DNA of 64,000 nucleotides from Ruminococcus sp. XPD3002 (lineage in GTDB: Bacteria > Bacillota > Clostridia > Oscillospirales > Ruminococcaceae). The notes below the pieces were generated by a model, which saw only the letters and a program-made list of their open reading frames with translations, ran no database searches and was not told the DNA's origin. The translations under genes and the position numbers were made by a program. Positions 32,206-40,696 of this stretch are shown here, piece by piece. The stretch's first letter is position 1; each line of letters starts with the position of its first letter. The stretch spans positions 211,431 through 275,430 of the forward strand of contig FPJT01000003.1 in the NCBI GenBank assembly GCA_900119535.1, written 5' to 3'.

Positions 32206-32419
32206 GGAATATACCATAAAATACCATTATGTCAGACAGGCAGCAGCTTTCAAGAAAAGCGAAGAAGCCGTAAAAGCTCCCGACAGAGTTGAAGCCGTGA
32301 TCGTCAAAGTCCGTGATAAAGCGGAAAAATACGGCGCATCTCCCGAAATTGCAGAGACAGTTTACAGAAACATGATAAACGGATTCATCAATATGGAAAT
32401 GACAGAATATAAAAACTGA
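32138..32419 (+). pseudogene. 5'-truncated AroQ-type chorismate mutase fragment fused to a repeat
   Basis: The frame from 32138 encodes 93 residues. The first 24 or so are translated repeat. From about 32212 the product reads TIKYHYVRQAAAFKKSEEAV and then RVEAVIVKVRDKAEKYGASP, EIAETVYRNMINGFINMEM. This is the last two-thirds of an AroQ chorismate mutase/isochorismate-pyruvate lyase-like domain. The first catalytic helix (usually MxxLExLRxxIDxIDxxI) is missing, and nothing like it lies upstream. I infer that the repeat replaced the 5' end of a former trp-operon gene. It may still be translated from ATG 32138 or 32159, but should lack activity. Confidence 0.65.
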
Positions 32420-32444
32420 AGCCAATATTAAAAGGAGAATCATT

Positions 32445-33464
32445 ATGATAAAGGAAGCAATCGTAAAGATAGTAAATAAAGAGGACCTCACATACGATGA
32501 GGCTTATACAGTTATTTCGGAGATAATGTCAGGTCAGACAACTCCCACACAGAACGCCGCTTTTCTCTCGGCGCTCTCCACCAAAAGCACAAAGGCTGAA
32601 ACGATCGACGAGATCACAGGCTGTGCCGCTGCTATGCGTGACGCCGCTACAAAGTTCGAGAACGATATGGACCTCCTTGAGATAGTCGGCACCGGCGGAG
32701 ACAACGCCCACAGCTTCAACATCTCGACCACTTCCGCTATGGTCATCGCAGCTTCGGGAATACTCGTCGCTAAACACGGCAACCGTGCCGCTTCATCCTC
32801 GTCGGGTACTGCGGACTGCCTTGAAGCTCTCGGCGTGAACATCAGCCTTGAACCCGAAAAATGCCGTCAGCTCCTTGATGAAGTGGGATTCTGCTTCTTC
32901 TTCGCTCAGAAGTACCACACTTCTATGAAGTACGTAGGTCCTATCAGAAAAGAACTGGGATTCCGTACTGTTTTCAACATACTCGGTCCCCTTACAAACC
33001 CCTCAAATCCGAAATACCACCTCTTGGGCGTGTATGACAGCATACTCCTTGAACCTGTTGCGGAAGTTCTCATGAAGCTCGGTTCAAAGAAGGGCATGGT
33101 AGTCTACGGCAAGGATAAACTGGACGAGATATCCCTCTCGGCACCTACCGCAGTATGCGAGTATAAGGACGGCTGGATGAAGAACTACGAGATAACTCCC
33201 GAGCAGTTCGGCTTTGAAAGATGCACTAAAGAGGACCTCCTTGGCGGTACTCCACAGGAAAATGCAGAGATAACAAGAGGCATCCTCAGCGGTGACATCA
33301 AGGGACACAAGAGAAATGCAGTGCTCCTCAACGCAGGTGCGGCAATATACGTCGGCGGAAAAGCTGACTCAATGGCAGAAGGCGTAAAGACTGCCGCAGA
33401 CCTCATCGACAGCGGAAAGGCTCTCGGGGTACTCGAAAAGCTCATCGAACTCTCGAACAAATAA
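32445..33464 (+). CDS. trpD: anthranilate phosphoribosyltransferase
   Basis: A 339-residue homodimeric enzyme joining anthranilate to PRPP. The PRPP loop [20 protein letters not shown] and [20 protein letters not shown] are canonical. [20 protein letters not shown] and [20 protein letters not shown] mark the anthranilate-binding region. AAAAGGAG gives the ribosome binding site. It is separated from trpG by the repeat and chorismate mutase fragment, and from trpC by only 10 bases. Confidence 0.97.
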   Translation: MIKEAIVKIVNKEDLTYDEAYTVISEIMSGQTTPTQNAAFLSALSTKSTKAETIDEITGCAAAMRDAATKFENDMDLLEIVGTGGDNAHSFNISTTSAMVIAASGILVAKHGNRAASSSSGTADCLEALGVNISLEPEKCRQLLDEVGFCFFFAQKYHTSMKYVGPIRKELGFRTVFNILGPLTNPSNPKYHLLGVYDSILLEPVAEVLMKLGSKKGMVVYGKDKLDEISLSAPTAVCEYKDGWMKNYEITPEQFGFERCTKEDLLGGTPQENAEITRGILSGDIKGHKRNAVLLNAGAAIYVGGKADSMAEGVKTAADLIDSGKALGVLEKLIELSNK

Positions 33465-33474
33465 GGAGAAAACT

Positions 33475-34257
33475 ATGACAATACTTGACCAGCTTGCACA
33501 GCATGCATACGAACGTGTTACAGCCGCAAAGGAGAAAATATCCGCAGATGAGATAAAAAGCATGGCTCTGTCACTCCCCGCAGAAGGATTCGAGTTTGAA
33601 AAGGCTCTGAAAAAGGACGGCATCTCCTTCATCTGCGAATGTAAAAAGGCTTCACCCTCAAAGGGCATCATCGCCGAGGACTTCCCCTATCTCCGCATAG
33701 CAAAGGAGTACGAAAAGGCAGGTGCGGACTGCATTTCCGTTCTCACCGAACCGAAGTGGTTCCTCGGAAAGGACAGATACCTCCGCGAGATAAGCGAAGC
33801 CGTAAGCATCCCCTGCATCCGCAAGGACTTCACCGTGGACGAATACATGATATACGAGGCAAAGCTCCTCGGTGCAAGGGCGGTACTGCTGATATGCTCG
33901 ATACTTGAAGGTGAACAGATAGAAAGATACATAAAGATATGCGATTCTCTGGGCATTTCCGCACTGGTCGAGGCTCACGACGAAAAGGAGATAGCGACTG
34001 CTTTAGCTTCGGGGGCAAGGATAATCGGAGTCAATAACAGAAACCTCTCAGACTTCTCTGTAGATACCCATAACAGCCAAAGGTTGCGCGAACTCGTTCC
34101 ATGTGATATAATATTTGTATCGGAAAGCGGCGTAAGGAACGCCGAAGATATCAAACTGCTCCGTGAGGCAGGCGCAGATGCTGTGCTTATCGGAGAAACG
34201 CTGATGCGCGCGGATGACAAGTCCGCAAAGCTGGCAGAACTGAGAGGTGTAACATGA
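33475..34257 (+). CDS. trpC: indole-3-glycerol phosphate synthase
   Basis: A 260-residue TIM barrel closing CdRP to indole-3-glycerol phosphate. FICECKKASPSKGIIAEDFP contains the catalytic Lys pair. ADCISVLTEPKWFLGKDRYL, PCIRKDFTVDEYMIYEAKLL, ALVEAHDEKEIATALASGAR and IIGVNNRNLSDFSVD follow in order. The protein is monofunctional, not fused to TrpF. Its stop overlaps the trpF start in ATGA. Confidence 0.97.
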   Translation: MTILDQLAQHAYERVTAAKEKISADEIKSMALSLPAEGFEFEKALKKDGISFICECKKASPSKGIIAEDFPYLRIAKEYEKAGADCISVLTEPKWFLGKDRYLREISEAVSIPCIRKDFTVDEYMIYEAKLLGARAVLLICSILEGEQIERYIKICDSLGISALVEAHDEKEIATALASGARIIGVNNRNLSDFSVDTHNSQRLRELVPCDIIFVSESGVRNAEDIKLLREAGADAVLIGETLMRADDKSAKLAELRGVT

Positions 34258-34850
34258 CAAGAGTAAAGATCTGCGGTCTCACAAGAGAATGTGATATCGA
34301 GTGTGCAAACGAGATACTGCCCGAATTCGCAGGCTTCGTCTTTGCAGAGGGCAGCAGAAGATGTATCGATGCGGATACTGCCGAAAGGCTCCGCTACTAT
34401 CTGGATTACAGGATCGCTTCCGTAGGTGTTTTCGTGGATGCAGGTATCTCCTTCATTGCGGACCTCGCCCGCAGGAACATCATCGACCTGATACAGCTTC
34501 ACGGTCACGAGGACAGCGCCTACATAGCTCATCTCCGTGAGCTTACAGACCTTCCCCTGATACAGGCATTCATCATCAACACTCCCGAGGATATCAAAAG
34601 GGCTGAGTACTCAGAAGCCGACCTGATACTCCTTGATTCGGGCAGAGGTACAGGAGAGTCCTTCGACCACTCCCTTATAAAGAATATCACCCGTCCCTAC
34701 TTCCTTGCAGGCGGACTTACTCCCGAAAATACCGCAGAGGCTGTGAAGCAGTTCTCTCCCTATGCGGTGGATGCAAGCTCCTCGCTGGAAACAAACGGGT
34801 TCAAGGATCCCGAAAAGATGCGCGCTTTCGTAAACGCAGCAAGACTATGA
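34254..34850 (+). CDS. trpF: phosphoribosylanthranilate isomerase
   Basis: A 198-residue TIM barrel performing the Amadori rearrangement of PRA to CdRP. The catalytic Cys7 is in [28 protein letters not shown] is typical, and the general-acid Asp lies in [38 protein letters not shown] and [19 protein letters not shown] bind the phosphate. It is coupled to trpC and followed by trpB after 13 bases. Confidence 0.96.
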   Translation: MTRVKICGLTRECDIECANEILPEFAGFVFAEGSRRCIDADTAERLRYYLDYRIASVGVFVDAGISFIADLARRNIIDLIQLHGHEDSAYIAHLRELTDLPLIQAFIINTPEDIKRAEYSEADLILLDSGRGTGESFDHSLIKNITRPYFLAGGLTPENTAEAVKQFSPYAVDASSSLETNGFKDPEKMRAFVNAARL

Positions 34851-34863
34851 AAGGAAAGATAAT

Positions 34864-36054
34864 ATGTCATCATCAAAAGGACGTTTCGGAGTTCACGGCG
34901 GACAGTATATCCCCGAAACTCTCATGAACGCTATCATCGAGCTTGAAAATGCCTATGAGCACTACAAGAACGATCCCGATTTCAACCGCGAGCTCACTCA
35001 GCTCCTTAACGAATACGCAGGCAGACCTTCTCTGCTGTACTACGCCGAAAAGCTCACCCGTGAACTTGGCGGCGCAAAGATATACCTCAAAAGAGAGGAC
35101 CTCAATCACACAGGCTCTCACAAGATAAACAACGTTCTCGGTCAGGCGCTTCTTGCAAAGAAAATGGGCAAGACTCGTCTTATCGCTGAGACAGGCGCAG
35201 GTCAGCACGGAGTTGCAACTGCTACTGCCGCTGCACTTCTCGATATGGAGTGCGTTGTATTCATGGGCGAAGAGGACACTATCCGTCAGGCTCTCAACGT
35301 TTACCGCATGAGACTCCTCGGCGCAGAGGTCATCCCCGTAAAGACAGGTACCGCTACCCTTAAGGACGCCGTTTCGGAGGCTATGCGTGAGTGGACTTCA
35401 CGTATCGATGATACACACTACTGCCTCGGTTCCGTTATGGGACCTCACCCTTTCCCCACTATCGTAAGGGACTTTCAGGCTGTTATCTCAAGGGAATCAA
35501 GAGCTCAGATACTCGAAAAGGAAGGCAGGCTCCCCGACGCTGTTATCGCTTGTGTAGGCGGCGGCTCGAACGCTATCGGCAGCTTCTATCACTTCATCCC
35601 CGACGAGGGAGTTCGTCTCATCGGCTGTGAGGCTGCGGGACGAGGTATAGATACCTTTGAAACTGCCGCTACGGTCAACACGGGAAGAATAGGCATCTTC
35701 CACGGCATGAAGTCCTATTTCTGCCAGGACGAATACGGTCAGATAGCTCCCGTTTACTCTATCTCCGCAGGTCTCGACTACCCCGGAGTTGGTCCCGAAC
35801 ACGCTTACCTCCACGATATCGGCAGAGCTGAATACGTTCCCGTTACGGACGATGAAGCTGTAAACGCATTCGAGTTCCTTTCACGTACAGAGGGAATCAT
35901 CCCCGCTATCGAGTCCGCACACGCTGTAGCATACGCTATGAAACTCGCTCCGACTATGGACAAGGACAAGATAATCATCATAACAGTTTCGGGCAGAGGC
36001 GACAAGGACTGTGCTGCCATCGCCCGCTACAGAGGGGAGGATATCCATGAGTAA
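34864..36054 (+). CDS. trpB: tryptophan synthase beta subunit
   Basis: A 396-residue PLP enzyme condensing indole and serine. [15 protein letters not shown] is the N-terminal signature of TrpB1. The Schiff-base Lys87 is in [36 protein letters not shown] and the phosphate loop [15 protein letters not shown] follow. GAAAGGAAAG precedes the ATG. The C-terminus overlaps trpA by 8 bases, consistent with 1:1 expression of the complex. Confidence 0.98.
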   Translation: MSSSKGRFGVHGGQYIPETLMNAIIELENAYEHYKNDPDFNRELTQLLNEYAGRPSLLYYAEKLTRELGGAKIYLKREDLNHTGSHKINNVLGQALLAKKMGKTRLIAETGAGQHGVATATAAALLDMECVVFMGEEDTIRQALNVYRMRLLGAEVIPVKTGTATLKDAVSEAMREWTSRIDDTHYCLGSVMGPHPFPTIVRDFQAVISRESRAQILEKEGRLPDAVIACVGGGSNAIGSFYHFIPDEGVRLIGCEAAGRGIDTFETAATVNTGRIGIFHGMKSYFCQDEYGQIAPVYSISAGLDYPGVGPEHAYLHDIGRAEYVPVTDDEAVNAFEFLSRTEGIIPAIESAHAVAYAMKLAPTMDKDKIIIITVSGRGDKDCAAIARYRGEDIHE

Positions 36055-36826
36055 TATCAGATCCGCTTTCAGAAACGGCAAAGCATTCATTCCATTCATC
36101 ACCTGCGGTGATCCCGACCTTGAAACTACCGCAAAGATAGTACGTGCGGCTGCCGAGAACGGTGCCGACCTTATCGAACTTGGTATCCCCTTCTCCGATC
36201 CTACCGCAGAAGGTCCCGTGATACAGGGTGCAAACCTCCGCGCACTGAGCGGCGGCGTTACCACTGACAAGATATTCGATCTCGTTGCAGAGCTTCGCAA
36301 AGATGTCAAGATACCTATGGTATTCATGACCTATGCAAACGTGGTATTCTCATATGATGCAGAAAGATTCATGGCTCGCTGCTGCGAGACAGGTATAGGC
36401 GGAGTTATACTCCCCGACCTTCCTTTCGAGGAAAAAGACGAGTTTTCAGCCGTTGCCAGACAGTACGGCATCGACCTTATCTCACTTATCGCTCCGACTT
36501 CTGCCGACAGGATTGCTATGATCGCTAAGGAAGCAGACGGCTTCATCTACGTGGTATCAAGTCTCGGAGTTACAGGCGTTAGAAGCGAGATAACCACAAA
36601 TATCGGCGATATCGTAGAGGTCATCCGTCAGAGCACCGATACTCCATGTGCAGTCGGATTCGGCATCTCGGAACCTGAACAGGCTGCAAAAATGGCTTCA
36701 TTGTCAGACGGCGCTATCGTTGGTTCGGCAATAATCCGCATCATCGAAAAATACGGCAGGGATGCAGCTCCATACGTAGGCGAATACGTAAAGAGAATGA
36801 AGGACGCTGTCAGGTCAGTGGACTGA
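36047..36826 (+). CDS. trpA: tryptophan synthase alpha subunit
   Basis: A 259-residue TIM barrel releasing indole from indole-3-glycerol phosphate. The catalytic Glu is Glu44 in [11 protein letters not shown]. The second acidic catalytic position reads AEGP instead of the usual ADGP, a conservative Asp-to-Glu change that I recall from other Firmicutes. [15 protein letters not shown] and [15 protein letters not shown] are typical. ATG 36047 has GGGGAGG upstream; an in-frame ATG at 36011 has none. It is the last gene of the trp operon, and no clear terminator was seen after it. Confidence 0.96.
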   Translation: MSNIRSAFRNGKAFIPFITCGDPDLETTAKIVRAAAENGADLIELGIPFSDPTAEGPVIQGANLRALSGGVTTDKIFDLVAELRKDVKIPMVFMTYANVVFSYDAERFMARCCETGIGGVILPDLPFEEKDEFSAVARQYGIDLISLIAPTSADRIAMIAKEADGFIYVVSSLGVTGVRSEITTNIGDIVEVIRQSTDTPCAVGFGISEPEQAAKMASLSDGAIVGSAIIRIIEKYGRDAAPYVGEYVKRMKDAVRSVD

Positions 36827-36863
36827 CAAGTTGGTTAAATTATTTTAAAAGATTGATATACTC

Positions 36864-36892
36864 TTGACAAACGTTCGGAAAAGTGATATAGT
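36864..36892 (+). promoter_or_regulatory. sigma-A promoter of the ACT-hom operon
   Basis: TTGACA (36864-36869), 17 bases, TATAGT (36887-36892), leaving a leader of about 55 nt with the TGTTCGTCACTGACGGACGA inverted repeat. Confidence 0.8.
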
Positions 36893-36954
36893 AATTTAGT
36901 AATGTACAGTTGTTCGTCACTGACGGACGATTTCTCGATTAAGGGTGAACGATT

Positions 36955-37398
36955 ATGAACGACAGATCTCAGCTTATCGTTATAGATTCCAATATTCTCC
37001 CCGACGTTTTTACCAAAGTACTTGATGTCAAGAAGCTTATGGCTCAGCGCGGAGAAAAAAGCTTTGCATCAGCCTGCAAGCGTATCGGTATCTCACGAAG
37101 CGCCTATTACAAGTATAAGGACAGCGTTTTCTCATACGAGGAGCTGTTCAACCGCAGGATAGTCAATATGTACCTGCTTCTCAGCGACAGTCCCGGAGTT
37201 CTTTCATCGGTCCTGGTGTTTCTCCACGATCTGGATGCTAATATCCTCACTGTCAATCAGAGCATTCCCGTTGACGGTGCTGCTGCGGTGAATATCTCTC
37301 TCCGCCTTACCGAACAGTCAGAGGCTCAGCTCAATACCCTTAATTCGATAACAGAACTCGACGGCGTTCTGGAGGTCAAACTCCTTTCCGCCGAATAA
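36955..37398 (+). CDS. ACT domain protein of the PheB/UPF0735 family
   Basis: A 147-residue protein. The N-terminal half has a helix-turn-helix-like segment (FASACKRIGISRSAYYKYKD). The C-terminal ACT domain (SDSPGVLSSVLVFLHDLDAN, then ILTVNQSIPVDGAAAVNISL) is an amino-acid-binding fold. Members commonly lie next to homoserine dehydrogenase, as here with a 21-base gap. A regulatory role in threonine/methionine branch control is inferred, not shown. It has its own promoter. Confidence 0.9.
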   Translation: MNDRSQLIVIDSNILPDVFTKVLDVKKLMAQRGEKSFASACKRIGISRSAYYKYKDSVFSYEELFNRRIVNMYLLLSDSPGVLSSVLVFLHDLDANILTVNQSIPVDGAAAVNISLRLTEQSEAQLNTLNSITELDGVLEVKLLSAE

Positions 37399-37419
37399 TA
37401 TCCCGGAGGTTTTTCATTT

Positions 37420-38613
37420 ATGTCAGTTAAATTTGCAGTATTAGGTCACGGTGTCGTAGGTTCGGGCGTCGTAGAACTCTTCTATAAGAACAAAAAGAGT
37501 ATCGAGAGGCGCGCAGGCACCGAGATAGATATCAAATACATCCTCGATCTGAGAGACTTCCCCGATTCTCCCTATCAGGACAAGTTCACAAAGGATTTCA
37601 ACGATATCGTCAACGACGACGAGGTAACTGCTGTTGCCGAGTGTATGGGCGGCGTTGAGCCTGCTTTCACTTTCGTTAAGGCTTGTCTGGAAAAGGGTAA
37701 GAGCGTTTCAACTTCAAACAAGGAGCTCGTTGCGGAAAAAGGCGACATTCTCCTTGCTGCTGCAAAAGCAAATAACTGCAACTTCTTCTTCGAGGCAAGT
37801 GTCGGCGGTGCTATACCGATAATCCGTCCGCTCCACAAGTGCCTTGCAGCTAATGATATTTCCGAGGTTTCAGGTATCCTCAACGGTACAACAAACTTCA
37901 TCCTCGCAAAAATGCACGACGATTCAATGGACTTCGCTGACGCACTCAAGCTCGCTCAGGAGCTCGGCTACGCTGAAAAGGATCCTACCGCCGATATCGA
38001 AGGTCATGACGCATGCAGAAAGATATGCATTATCTCATCTCTCGTTTTCGGCAAGCACGTTTACCCGAAGAGCGTTTACACAAAGGGACTCACTCAGCTT
38101 GAACTCTGTGATGTAGACTCCGCTGAAGTACTCGGCTACGCTATAAAGCTCATTGCAAATGTGAGAAAGACTGCCGACGGCAAGATACTCCCGACTGTTA
38201 TGCCTACACTCGTTTCATTCGATAACATAATGTCAGGCGTAAACGACGTCTTCAACGCTGTTATGGTCAGCGGCGACGGTATCGACAAGGTTATGTTCTA
38301 CGGACGCGGTGCAGGTAAACTGCCTACTGCAAGTGCCGTACTCGGCGACGTTATCGAGACTATCAAGCAGACAGATACAGAGGTCTCACAGGTCTGGGAG
38401 CCTGCTTCCGATGACAGCTTCATCGCTTCCGCAGACGAGTATACTGCAAAGTGGTATTTCCGTGTTCCTCTGGACTGCAAGTCAGTCGGTGAGGGCGCAT
38501 ATACTTCCGACGCAGGCATCTCATTCATCTGCGATAAGGAACTCTCTTTCAAGGAGGCTTCCGCTAAGGCTGCCGAACTTGGCGCCCTCGCTTTCATGCC
38601 TGTTATGGACTAA
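37420..38613 (+). CDS. hom: homoserine dehydrogenase
   Basis: A 397-residue enzyme reducing aspartate semialdehyde to homoserine, the branch point to threonine and methionine. The nucleotide loop is VLGHGVVGSGVVELFYKN. SVSTSNKELVAEKGDILLAA, FFFEASVGGAIPIIRPL, VSGILNGTTNFILAKM, and AQELGYAEKDPTADIEGHDA are the substrate-binding signatures. A C-terminal extension of about 80 residues (about 315-397) corresponds to an ACT-like regulatory domain. CCCGGAGG precedes the ATG. Confidence 0.95.
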   Translation: MSVKFAVLGHGVVGSGVVELFYKNKKSIERRAGTEIDIKYILDLRDFPDSPYQDKFTKDFNDIVNDDEVTAVAECMGGVEPAFTFVKACLEKGKSVSTSNKELVAEKGDILLAAAKANNCNFFFEASVGGAIPIIRPLHKCLAANDISEVSGILNGTTNFILAKMHDDSMDFADALKLAQELGYAEKDPTADIEGHDACRKICIISSLVFGKHVYPKSVYTKGLTQLELCDVDSAEVLGYAIKLIANVRKTADGKILPTVMPTLVSFDNIMSGVNDVFNAVMVSGDGIDKVMFYGRGAGKLPTASAVLGDVIETIKQTDTEVSQVWEPASDDSFIASADEYTAKWYFRVPLDCKSVGEGAYTSDAGISFICDKELSFKEASAKAAELGALAFMPVMD

Positions 38614-38642
38614 CGTATACATAAGTATTATATATTTTCTAT

Positions 38643-38852
38643 CGGGGGAAAACCTTTCTGAGGAAAGGTTCTTCCCCCGAACCCCTTTTCCAAAGACTTT
38701 TGCCCCAAATTTTAAGCCTTACAGGGTACTCTCTCATAGTATAACCGAACCGGTAGTTTACATGAGTACCCTGTAAGGCTTAAAATTTAAAGTAAGGCTC
38801 CGAAAATGATTAAGGGAAACCCTCGCTCAGAGAGTTCCCCTCAATAAAATAC
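38643..38852. repeat. family B repeat, copy 3
   Basis: A 5' hairpin (GGGGGAAAACCTTTC, GGAAAGG, CCCCC) precedes a perfect 23-bp central stem (AAATTTTAAGCCTTACAGGG with GTAC at the tip). The loop is about 34 bases. A 3' arm AAGTAAGGCTCCGAAAATGA then AGGGAAACCCTC follows. It is almost identical to copy 4 except for the central loop. Confidence 0.88.
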
Positions 38853-38873
38853 ATAAATACTTATATATACATA

Positions 38874-40109
38874 TCAATCATAACGCTCGTCGATAACTCT
38901 TGCGGTCTTTTTGGTACTTCTCGGAAGGACGCCCACTTCGACCACCTTTACTATCGGTGTAAAGCCTATGCGGCTCTTGACCTTTTCAGCAATGCGCTTT
39001 GCAAGGTCGTTGAAATCGTAATCTCCTGTAGTCTCGACGTAGATACGCATAGTGTCCTTACCGTCAAGATGCGAGATACGTATCTGATACTCGCTTGATA
39101 TCTCCGCGAATCCGCCGAGTATCTCCTCAATCTGGCTCGGGAACACGTTAACGCCCTTTATCTTCATCATATCGTCGGTACGTCCCATGATGGTATCTAT
39201 TCTCGGATAGCATCGTCCGCAGCTGCACTTCTCGGGGATGATACGGGAGAGGTCATGTGTTCTGTAGCGGATGAGCGGAGCGCCCTCCTTCACCAGTGTG
39301 GTTATCACTATCTCGCCGTATTCGCCGTCGGGGAGATTCTCGCCTGTTACAGGATCGATTATCTCTATGTAGATATAGTCGTCCCAGTAGTGCATACCTG
39401 TACCGCATTCGCAGTTTATACCGATGCCGGGACCGTATATCTCGGTAAGTCCGTAGATATCATACAACTCGATACCGAGCTCGTTTGCGATACGGTCACG
39501 CATTTTCTGGCTCCAGCGCTCCGAACCGATAACGCCCTTCTTAAGCTTTATCCTGTCACGGATACCGCGCTTCTGTATCTCCTCGGCAAGGAGGAGCGCA
39601 TAGGATGAAGTTGCACATATAACAGTGCTCTCCATATCCTGCATCATCTGAAGCTGCTTGTCGGTGTTGCCCGGTCCCATAGGAATTACCATTGCACCGA
39701 GTTTTTCTGCGCCGTTCTGGAAACCGATACCCGCAGTCCAAAGACCGTAGCCGGGAGTTATCTGTATCCTGTCCATATTTGTGATTCCTGCTGTTTCGTA
39801 GCAGCGCTTGAACATTATTGCCCAGTCGTCAACATCCTTAGCTGTATAGGGGATGATAACGGGAGTACCTGTTGTACCTGATGAGGAGTGTATGCGTACT
39901 ATCTCCTCCTCGGGAGCTGTCATAAGTCCCAGAGGGTAAGCGTCACGGAGGTCCTTTTTTTCCGAGAAGGGCAGGTTTGCGAAGTCCTCGGCAGAATGTA
40001 TCTCGGTTATGCCTGCTTCTTCAAGCTTTTTTCCGTAGAAGCTCTCAGCAGCAACAAGTGCTCTGATACGGTCATTGACCAGTTTTATCTGTTCATCGGT
40101 TATCTGCAT
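38874..40109 (-). CDS. paaK: phenylacetate-CoA ligase
   Basis: A 411-residue adenylate-forming enzyme activating phenylacetate or another aryl acid with CoA. SSSGTTGTPVIIPYT is the ATP loop. YGLTEIYGPGIGINCE is the adenylation motif. LIRYRTHDLSRIIPEKCSC includes a Cys-rich insertion (CSCGRCYP). GRTDDMMKIKGVNVFPSQIE is the hinge. It lies 14 bases after iorB. The grouping with iorAB implies formation of aryl-acetates from aromatic 2-oxo acids, or the reductive reverse, as in amino-acid-fermenting and rumen bacteria. Confidence 0.94.
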   Translation of the reverse strand: MQITDEQIKLVNDRIRALVAAESFYGKKLEEAGITEIHSAEDFANLPFSEKKDLRDAYPLGLMTAPEEEIVRIHSSSGTTGTPVIIPYTAKDVDDWAIMFKRCYETAGITNMDRIQITPGYGLWTAGIGFQNGAEKLGAMVIPMGPGNTDKQLQMMQDMESTVICATSSYALLLAEEIQKRGIRDRIKLKKGVIGSERWSQKMRDRIANELGIELYDIYGLTEIYGPGIGINCECGTGMHYWDDYIYIEIIDPVTGENLPDGEYGEIVITTLVKEGAPLIRYRTHDLSRIIPEKCSCGRCYPRIDTIMGRTDDMMKIKGVNVFPSQIEEILGGFAEISSEYQIRISHLDGKDTMRIYVETTGDYDFNDLAKRIAEKVKSRIGFTPIVKVVEVGVLPRSTKKTARVIDERYD

Positions 40110-40123
40110 AAGTTTTATTCCTT

Positions 40124-40696
40124 TCAGCTTATATAATTGAGAGCCTTTTTGTTCAGCTCTACGAACTGCGGTTTAACGTTCTTTTCCATAGCTCTTTCCG
40201 CATCACCGATCGTGAAGGGAAGGAATCCGCTTCTTATAGCTGCGCCCAGCATCACCATATTGAGTACCTTCGGTGAACCGAGGTCACGGCAGGCTTTAGC
40301 GCCGTCAACGATAACGAGGTCGTTAACGCAGCCTTTGAGGTAGTTCATCATTTCCTCGCCGTTGTATGAGGATTCTTTCAGTACGGCAGTAACAGGCATA
40401 ACGGGATGAGTGTTGACTATAACGCATCCGCTGTCGCTGAGATACGGCAGCATACGTACAGCCTCGGCAGGCTCGAAAGCGATTATGATATCCGCCTGCT
40501 TTCTTCCGAACATAGGACTGTACATCTCGTTTCCTATCCTGAGGAAGCTGAATACGCTTCCGCCCTTCTGAGCCATACCGATAGTCTCGGCGCTCATAAC
40601 GTGGTACCCCTTATCCATTGCGGCAGATGCAGTGAGCTTTGAGGTAAGGACTATTCCCTGTCCTCCGACTCCGCAGAGAAGTATATTATTCGTCAT
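40124..40696 (-). CDS. iorB: indolepyruvate ferredoxin oxidoreductase, beta subunit
   Basis: A 190-residue gamma-type domain of the 2-oxoacid:ferredoxin oxidoreductase superfamily. It starts NNILLCGVGGQGIVLTSKLT, and SAETIGMAQKGGSVFSFLRI follows. The length and sequence fit IorB. It overlaps the iorA stop in ATGA and precedes paaK, so the three are one transcript. IorB completes the complex that decarboxylates arylpyruvates to aryl-acetyl-CoA. Confidence 0.93.
   Translation of the reverse strand: MTNNILLCGVGGQGIVLTSKLTASAAMDKGYHVMSAETIGMAQKGGSVFSFLRIGNEMYSPMFGRKQADIIIAFEPAEAVRMLPYLSDSGCVIVNTHPVMPVTAVLKESSYNGEEMMNYLKGCVNDLVIVDGAKACRDLGSPKVLNMVMLGAAIRSGFLPFTIGDAERAMEKNVKPQFVELNKKALNYIS

Noticed and set aside
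36047..36826. TrpA inactivated by loss of the catalytic Asp (ADGP to AEGP)
   Set aside because: Glu is a conservative replacement that I recall from other Firmicute TrpA proteins, and the other catalytic residues are intact.
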